In this document: positions 57,936-64,000 of the stretch, in pieces | Position numbering within the stretch: the first letter of the stretch is position 1 | Layout of the letters: each line of letters begins with the position of its first letter | Assembly (NCBI GenBank): GCA_027625915.1 | Contig: JANTQA010000029.1 | Span: forward strand, 3,224,001-3,288,000 | Reading direction: 5' to 3' | DNA from: Anaeramoeba flamelloides | Taxonomy: Eukaryota; Metamonada; Anaeramoebidae | Length of the DNA stretch: 64,000 bases | The notes under the pieces: model-generated | Databases searched by the model: none | What the model was told of the DNA's origin: nothing | The model's input: the letters and a program-made list of their open reading frames with translations, nothing else | Position numbers and translations under genes: made by a program

Positions 57936-58670
57936 GAGTTATAAACCTCAATATTATGTTATCAAGTTATCTGTTATTTATTTTCTTTGAATGAGAATTT
58001 AGATAAAAGATTGTTTTTTTTTTTTTTTTTTTTTGTTTTTTTGTTTATTAAAAAAAAATATTAAAAATCAGGAATTTAATTTTTAGTCAAAAAAATATAA
58101 AAAAAATTTTATAATTCTTGAAAATTAATTTTTCATTTTTGAAAAATTTGCAAATTTCTGTTTCTTTTTGTAGATTTAGCTATATTTATAAAATTAACTA
58201 ATTTCTTTTTCTTTTTTGTTTCAAATCTATTTTTTATTGTTCATAATAAATGTTGTAATTGTTTTTTTTTTATGGCTTTGTTATCTTTTAGTTTTTTATT
58301 GGTTTGATATTTTGAAAAGGGTTATTATCTCGCAACGATTTTTGAAAATTAAAGAATTCTAATATTCAATTAATTTACAGATAATTTTACTTTAAAAAAA
58401 AAAAAATAACAATCAAGTATTTTGAAAAATTTAATAGAATAATTAAAAGACTATCCATTCAAGGTATGGGTGTCCAGTTTAATTGAAGGAAAAAAAATAC
58501 AAATTTTAAGAGTCATATCTATGATTCCTTTCAAAACAAATTTATAATTTTTTGATGAGATCTTTTATCTAAAAGATCTACTAATTTTTTATTTTGTTTT
58601 TATTTCATTTTTATCCTTTCTTTTCTGATTTTTTTCTCTTTTTATTTAATGTTTCTAAAAAGTAATTTTA
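57936..58670. other. 3' flank of the kinase gene
   Basis: AT-rich, with a T run at 58015-58034. No gene. It ends at the target site of the LINE copy. Confidence 0.4.
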
Positions 58671-58682
58671 AAAAAATAAATG

Positions 58683-59426
58683 TTTTTTTTTTTTTTTTTT
58701 TTTTATTTTTGAAGAGAGAAAATTGCTTTTCTCCTGTGTGCCCTAATTTCTAAACTTTTTTTTTGAAATTTTGTTAAAGAATCACAAATTTTATTATCAC
58801 TTACTAATGATAATATATATGATGAATTTTTTTTTATTAATAATATCTCTGATATTATTAATTTTTTATTTTTTTCAAAAAATTCAGATATCCAGATTTT
58901 TTCGATTTATTTTATAGGCCGGACAGTCCCATAAAAAAATGATCGAAATCTTCAATGATATCAATATTTAACTTTTCTTGACATAAATCACAATTTTTAT
59001 TTTTATTTTTACTTGTTACATAAGAGTACCTATTTAAACAATTAGTAAAATTTCGAAATTTTAGAATTGTTTTTTGAAGCTTTCCAGTTTAAATATTTTT
59101 GTTGTTTGAAATTGCAATTTTGTTGTTTTATAATTTTTTAGATATTGTTGAACTTTCCAACTAGGTGAATTTTCCAATTCGGTTAATCGAAAAACTTTTA
59201 ATTCTAAATCTAATAATTTTAATCCCTTAGTGTGCCAATTAATATTTTCATTTTCCAATTTTCGAAAATTTAGTATTGTTTTTAATTTTTTTAAATTTAA
59301 GAAATCTAATTTTTCTATCAATTTATATTTTCTTCGGTATACTTTTAATCTAGCGAGATCAATTTTTGCTTCAGTTTTATAAATTAATCGAGGTGAATGG
59401 ATATTAATTTGTAAGAAATTTGTGAC
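58683..59426 (-). mobile_element. 5'-truncated LINE copy with target-site duplication
   Basis: The last 744 bp of the same non-LTR retrotransposon as at 61410-63235. On the minus strand it carries the end of the reverse-transcriptase ORF (KLDFLNLKKLKTILNFRKLE, then the terminal CDLCQE...H...WDCPAY zinc knuckle), and a poly(A) tail seen as T at 58683-58704. AAAAATAAATG occurs directly on both sides (58672-58682 and 59427-59437), a target-site duplication of 11 bp. A few indels break its frame. The stop codon lies immediately before the poly(A). Confidence 0.9.
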
Positions 59427-59437
59427 AAAAATAAATG

Positions 59438-60179
59438 TTTTAAATATTAATTAACACTATAAAATAGATATTTGTAATATATTATAAAATTAATACATTT
59501 TAACTCTAACTTTTGTATTAGATTTTTTACCAACAATCAGAATGTTAATAATTGTTAATTTTCATAGATATATATATATATATATTTATTTATCCATGTT
59601 CAAATCTAACAATTGAAAGAAAAAAATTTGTCTTCAAGTATTCTAAAAAAGATTTATAATCTTCAAAATGTAAATATTTATCATGTTTAAATTTCAAGAT
59701 TTTCTTGTTAATTATGTACATAAAATCGAAAAGATTTATTTTTATTGCTTCTTTTGGAAGAAAAAATACTGTGTTTTTCAAAAATTTATACTAACTTTAA
59801 AATCTTTTTGGAAATAGTTTTGTCAAATTTAGATATAAATAATCAATCAGGAAAAATTATATTTTTAAAGTAGTATGTACATTTTACTATTTTTAAAAAA
59901 TTATAATGCTGAAAATATTACTGGAATTATATTTTTTGTAAATCTACAAGATATTGAAACTTTGAAATTAAAATATCATCAACTACTCTATTTGAAAAAA
60001 ATGACAAGAGAAAATCAGTATTAAATATTTAATTTATCAATTTTTATAACAATTTTTTTGAATTAAATATTGAGTTTTATTAAATTGTATTTTGGATCAT
60101 AAAATTTGTTTATAGTAAAATCAATCAAGAATAAACTAAAAAAATAGACACAAAAAGGACTGTATTTTAAACAAATCTT
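59438..60179. other. gene-free stretch with a 63-codon open frame
   Basis: The minus-strand frame 59590-59781 (starting MKNTVFFLPKEAIKINLF) has less biased composition than most short frames here, but I recognise no family and no splice partner. A (TA)n tract is at about 59568-59586. Confidence 0.3.
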
Positions 60180-60425
60180 TTCTTTTTTAGAACCAAGTAA
60201 GAAATATCACCTTTTCAGATAAATATTATTGAAATCAAGAATGAAAAAAAAACAATTCTACCAAAGTCTATTTTGGAAGATTTTTTTCTTTATCTTCTTC
60301 CTTTGTATGAGTTTAAACAAAGTATTTTCTCGTATTTATCGTTCTATTACTGGTTATTATTATTTTAAATATTTTTTTTTACAAAATTTGTTTTCAAAAT
60401 TCTTTTTTCAAATATTTTTAACACA
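60180..60425 (+). repeat. dispersed repeat D, copy 2
   Basis: Plus-strand partner of 3757-4005, sharing TTGAAATCAAGAATGAAAAA and downstream TTATTATTATT and TTTTCAAAATTCT blocks. The open frame 60229-60429 would encode a short hydrophobic peptide (MKKKQFYQSLFWKIFFFIFF); the frame is not kept in the other copies. Confidence 0.45.
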
Positions 60426-60715
60426 ATAAGAAAGAAATTAGAATATTACTTCAAAAATTAAATTAAAGAGGTTGAATTATTGAAATTAAAAAAAAAAAAA
60501 ACAAGAAAATATTCAATAGAAAAAAAAAAGGAAATACAGTGAAAAAATTTCCATCTATATTCAGAACTGTTATGTTTTTTACAATTTAATGGAAGATAAA
60601 TAAGTATTCAAATCAAACTATAACATCCAATAAATCTCTAATTCTGAAGAAGAATCAAAAAAATTTCTTTTTTTTTTTATTTTTTATTTAACGGGGGAGT
60701 TTTTAATTCCTGTTA

Positions 60716-60914
60716 CAGTCAGTTTCAAATTTAAGGCACAAACTTTCATCAAAATTTAAGGCACAATAAAAATCCCAAATTAAGGCACAAAATTTGGAAT
60801 TTTTAATTTTTACAAATTATTTTACTAGAATCCAAAATTTTGTGCCTTAATTTGAGATTTTTTTTGTGCCTTAAATTTCGTTGAAAGTTTGTGCCTTAAA
60901 AGTAAAACTGACTG
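60716..60914. mobile_element. CAGTCAG MITE copy 4
   Basis: 199 bp flanked by TA on both sides. Ends CAGTCAGTTTCAAATTTAAG and AAGTAAAACTGACTG; the subterminal GGCACAAACTTTC is kept. With copy 1 it is the best-preserved member, so these two are probably the youngest. Confidence 0.93.
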
Positions 60915-60928
60915 TATTTGCCGTTAGA

Positions 60929-60995
60929 TTTTCCAGAATTAAAAAGAGTAGAGAAAAATCTTTGATTTTACTCAATTCTTTTAAATTCTGGAAAA
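60929..60995. mobile_element. 67-bp palindromic element, copy 2
   Basis: Same length and ends as 41654-41720 (TTTTCCAGAATT...AATTCTGGAAAA). It begins 14 bp after the end of MITE copy 4 and is preceded by CCGTTAGA. Confidence 0.8.
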
Positions 60996-61029
60996 CATAG
61001 GCATTTCCTGAATTCCTAAATTATTGTTT

Positions 61030-61345
61030 AGAAATTTTAAAAAAGACTCTAAAATCAATATCTTATCCACTATTTAAATAAATATAATGAATCTATTTTT
61101 CTAATAATATCAAAAATAGAATTAATATTATTTTTCAATGTATTAGAAATATTAAATATTTTTAATTCGGATATCCATATTTTATAATTATTTTCTAAAG
61201 CTCATCAATTCCATAGAAAAGGGTACAGATCTTCGATGATATCCAAATATTCTGATTTTTTGATTTGTACTTGTTCATAACATAAGAATATCTATTTAAA
61301 TAATTTGTAAAATTTCTGAGTTTTAAGATTGAAGTTGAACCCTTC
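61030..61345 (-). mobile_element. old LINE 3' fragment
   Basis: Matches the 3' part of the neighbouring LINE (61600-61800) at perhaps 65% identity: the order GATATCCA, TTCGATGATATC, CATAACATAAGAATATCTATTTAAA is the same. No tail or target duplication remains. A related older family or an old copy of the same one. Confidence 0.55.
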
Positions 61346-61406
61346 CACTTTAAATATCTTTTTTCGTTGGGTTTTTTTTTAATGTAAAATAATAGAGTAA
61401 AAAACT

Positions 61407-61409
<3 letters not shown>

Positions 61410-61437
<28 letters not shown>

Positions 61438-63235
61438 TTTTTGAAGAGAGAAAATTGCTTTTCTCCTGTGTGCCCTAATTTCTAAACTTTTTTTTAGAAA
61501 TTTTGTTAAAGAATCACAAATTTTATTATCACTTACTAATGATAATATATATGATGAATTCTTTTTATTAATAATATCGGAGATATTATTAATTTTTTAT
61601 TTTTTCAAAAAATTCAGATATCCAGATTTTTCGATTTATTTTATAGGCCGGAAAGTCCCATAAAAAAATGATCGAAATCTTCAATGATATCAATATTTAA
61701 CTTTTCTTGACATAAATCACAATTTTTTATTTTTATTTTTTACTTGTTACATAAGAGTACCTATTTAAACAATTAGTAAAATTTCGAAATTTTAGAATTG
61801 TTTTTGAAGCTTTCCAGTTTAAATATTTTTGTTGTTTGAAATTGCAATTTTGTTGTTTTATAATTTTTAGATATTGTTGAACTTTCGAACTAGGTGAATT
61901 TTCCAATTTGGTTAATCGAAAAATTTTTTAATTCTAAATCTAATAATTTTAATCCCTTAGTGTGCCAATTAATATTTTCATTTTCCAATTTTCGAAAATT
62001 TAGTATTGTTTTTAATTTTTTTAAATTTAAGAAATCTAATTTTTCTATCAATTTATATTTTCTTCGGTATATTTTTAATCTAGCGAGATCAATTTTTGCT
62101 TCAGTTTTATAAATTAATCGAGGTGAATGGATATTAATTTGTAAGAAATTTGTGACTGATTTATTGATAAATCTATCAATTCTTTCAAAATCATTTTGTT
62201 TCAAGTCAAATATTTCAATACCATAATAAAGTTGACTTAAAATGAGAGCTTTGAAAGAAGTTATTTTGACTCCATTGTTGAGTTTATTTTGTTGAAACAA
62301 TCGATTAAGTGTTCCCAAGGACTTTTCTACTTTTTGAAATTATATTCAAGATGTGTGTTTTTTTCTAACCAAATCCCAAGATAAAAAATATCTTTTAATT
62401 CTTTTTTTATATTTGGTTTTTTTTATTATGTGGGTTCATCCCGAATCTTTTTATTATTTCAAAAATCCTTTCTAAATTAATTTTTTAGAGAGATTAATGG
62501 CCCTTTCATAATAAGAATAAGATCATCTGCATACATTTGAACATGAACAGCTAAAGTTTTTTAACTTTTCTAGTAGGAAATGAGATATAAATGCGAAGAG
62601 AATTGGTGATAAGGGATCTCCTTGATAAACTCCAATTCCTTCTTTTTTGTAATATCTCAAGAGCCAATTTTTAATTGTTTCATTTTTTGATAAATTTTTT
62701 AATAGATTGATATATTAACAAGTGTTGTATAGAGTCAAAACATTTTTGTATGTCTATAGTAACTACAAAGTATTCTGTATTTTTATTTTTATTTTTTATT
62801 TTTTTAAATTTTCTTAATAAATTTAAAACAGCAATTCTTGTTCCAAAATATTTTTTAAATCCAAATTGTTTTTTTGAAATCAAGTCCCATGAGTCTTGAA
62901 TTCCAATGTTTTTTAATTTTAACAAAAATCTTGGAAGAGATTGATTTATAGAGATAGGTCGATAATTTAATGGTTTGCCTTCATCCCCCGATTTATGAAT
63001 AAATAATAAATTTCTTTTTTTAATAAAATTTATACTTTTTTCAGTTTCGTCTGTTATCCAATTTAAAAAAATATTTTGAACTGTTTTAATAAAATAATTA
63101 TAATTTAATAAATATTGAATTGGTTGGTTTTTTATAAACTTATAATGATTTATTTTGTCAAATTCTTTAACTGATTTATTTTTTTGAAATTTGATTATTT
63201 CTTTAATTTTATCTTGATCAAAAATTTCCTTTATG
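61410..63235 (-). mobile_element. 5'-truncated LINE with reverse-transcriptase ORF
   Basis: About 1.8 kb. Minus-strand frames give a non-LTR reverse transcriptase: KEIIKFQKNKSVKEFDKI, then LFIHKSGDEGKPLNYRPISI (63000-62940 area), KKQFGFKKYFGTR, VVTIDIQKCFDSIQH (palm Asp), IGVYQGDPLSPILFAFISHF, the catalytic QMYADDLILI (62540-62515) and IFYLGIWLEKN. The C-terminus carries a CxxC...H...C knuckle and ends IRAHRRKAIFSLQK right before the poly(A) (T at 61410-61436). The N-terminal endonuclease is missing by 5' truncation. AAAAAACTAGAT flanks both ends (61399-61410 and 63236-63247). At least two frame changes interrupt the ORF (near 62700-62560 and 62420-62320), so it is inactive. Confidence 0.93.
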
Positions 63236-63284
63236 AAAAAACTAGATTTTTCTCTCTTCTTTTGTATTTTTGAAAAGTACCTTG

Positions 63285-63660
63285 AGTTCTTCTGGAGTTT
63301 TGTTTTTATTTGGAAAATCAATAGATTTTCTTTAGGTTTTTTTGACTTTTCTATTTTTTTGTGAAGTGTACTAGGTTTTTTTGAGTTTTGTATTTATTTG
63401 TGAAGCGTTCTAGGTTTTTTTGAGGTTTTCTATTTTATTTCGAAAATCTATTGATTTTCGTTAGAATTTTTGGGTTTTCTATTTATGTGGAAAATCAATA
63501 GATTTTCATTAGGTTGTTTTTACTTTTTGAAATAAATCTGGAAAATTTATTTGATTTTTTCTGTTTATCTCAAAGAAAAAAAACCTAGAAAACTTCACAA
63601 ATAAAATATAAAACTTCAAAAAACCAATAAAACTTTACAGATAAAACAGAAAACCTCAAG
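63285..63660. repeat. mirror-organised satellite unit, copy 2
   Basis: Forward units (TTTTTGAGTTTTCTATTTATT, GGAAAATCAATAGATTTTC, GTTAGG) to about 63520, an inverted centre (TACTTTTTGAAATAAATC), then reverse units (AACTTCACAAATAAAATA). Same design as 48650-49010. The LINE inserted about 40 bp from its left end. Confidence 0.75.
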
Positions 63661-64000
63661 TAAATCTTGGTAGAGTAGTGAAAAAAATACCGGACATGAA
63701 AAAAATCCCGGACAAGATTTTTAATTGTGAATATTAGTAAAATTATTGTGTAATTTCATTTATTTACAATCAAATTCCTTTTTTTAAGAATCGAACTTTT
63801 TCAATTATAACTCCCCCACTTATTAGAATGATGATTGATGAAATCACACTTGTTCAAAACACCATTCAATCAATCAAAAAAACAAGAAGAAAAAATTATC
63901 ATTTTCCAAACTCTAGTAAACCTCAATAAAACTGGATTATTTTTCAAAAAAAAGTTGATCAACATATGGCTATCAAGCAATTACTCGAGTATTCTAGAGA
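63661..64000 (+). other. possible gene or transposon start cut by the window edge
   Basis: A direct repeat CCGGACA...CCCGGACAAG (63690-63714) is followed at 63828 by ATGATGATTGATGAAATC, which opens a 33-codon frame (MMIDEITLVQNTIQSIKKT) to a TAA at 63927, after which the same frame stays open to the edge (WIIFQKKVDQHMAIKQLL). The composition is protein-like. It may be a decayed transposase or a gene with an intron near the stop. I do not recognise it. Confidence 0.3.

Noticed and set aside
58836-58862. Palindrome ATTAATAATATC...GATATTATTAAT in the LINE, also at 61567-61593, as a 3' stem-loop for the reverse transcriptase
   Set aside because: It lies inside the ORF (codons for NIxDII before the final KKSLEIRAHRR segment), so its conservation is explained by coding, and it is not at the 3' end.
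1-64000. CRISPR arrays, rRNA genes and integrated virus-like elements
   Set aside because: No spaced identical repeats, no rRNA-like conserved blocks and no capsid, integrase or packaging motifs were found.

Overview
The window is extremely AT-rich (I estimate about 80% A+T by eye) eukaryotic DNA with sparse genes, GT-AG introns mostly of 94-129 bp, lysine- and glutamate-rich low-complexity tracts inside proteins, and dense diverged repeats. There are no bacterial-type operons. Gene content and style fit a free-living protist; Anaeramoeba (Metamonada) is my best guess from the KEKEKE/KKKK-rich proteins and compact introns, but the sequence does not prove it.

Left third (1-21,000), genes on the minus strand: the zinc-finger exon of ZPR1 (rest not in the window), a four-exon iron superoxide dismutase, an ESCRT-III protein of the CHMP6/VPS20 type, and a 653-residue charged protein with an atypical bromodomain-like segment and a possible ET-like C-terminus. 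The space between holds diverged repeats, a perfect 59-bp-arm hairpin and a 170-bp inverted-repeat pair.

Centre (21,770-35,630): two copies of the ribosome-export adaptor gene NMD3 lie tail to tail in a large inverted duplication around a 1.7-kb spacer. Exons and near upstream DNA are almost identical, while introns and outer flanks differ. The right copy is intact (520 aa). The left copy has two single-T homopolymer gains, and its intron has received a decayed piggyBac element that itself carries a 197-bp TA-flanked MITE. The right intron carries two copies of another repeat.

Right half (36,000-64,000): mostly repeats, with a very-long-chain 3-hydroxyacyl-CoA dehydratase gene (ER dilysine signal) near 40.4 kb, an apparently decayed multi-exon gene at 41.8-42.7 kb, and an intact AGC protein kinase gene at 56.7-57.9 kb. 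Mobile DNA includes four copies of the CAGTCAG MITE, four 67-bp palindromic elements, a TIR element of about 710 bp with relatives, a foldback with about 95-bp arms, two copies of a mirror-organised satellite unit, and two 5'-truncated LINE copies that still show target-site duplications.

The host genes are unlinked housekeeping functions (ribosome export, ESCRT, antioxidant defence, lipid elongation, signalling). I see no gene cluster that acts as one pathway. The most interesting signals are the NMD3 inverted duplication with exon homogenisation, the nested transposon history and the unexplained inverted repeats.
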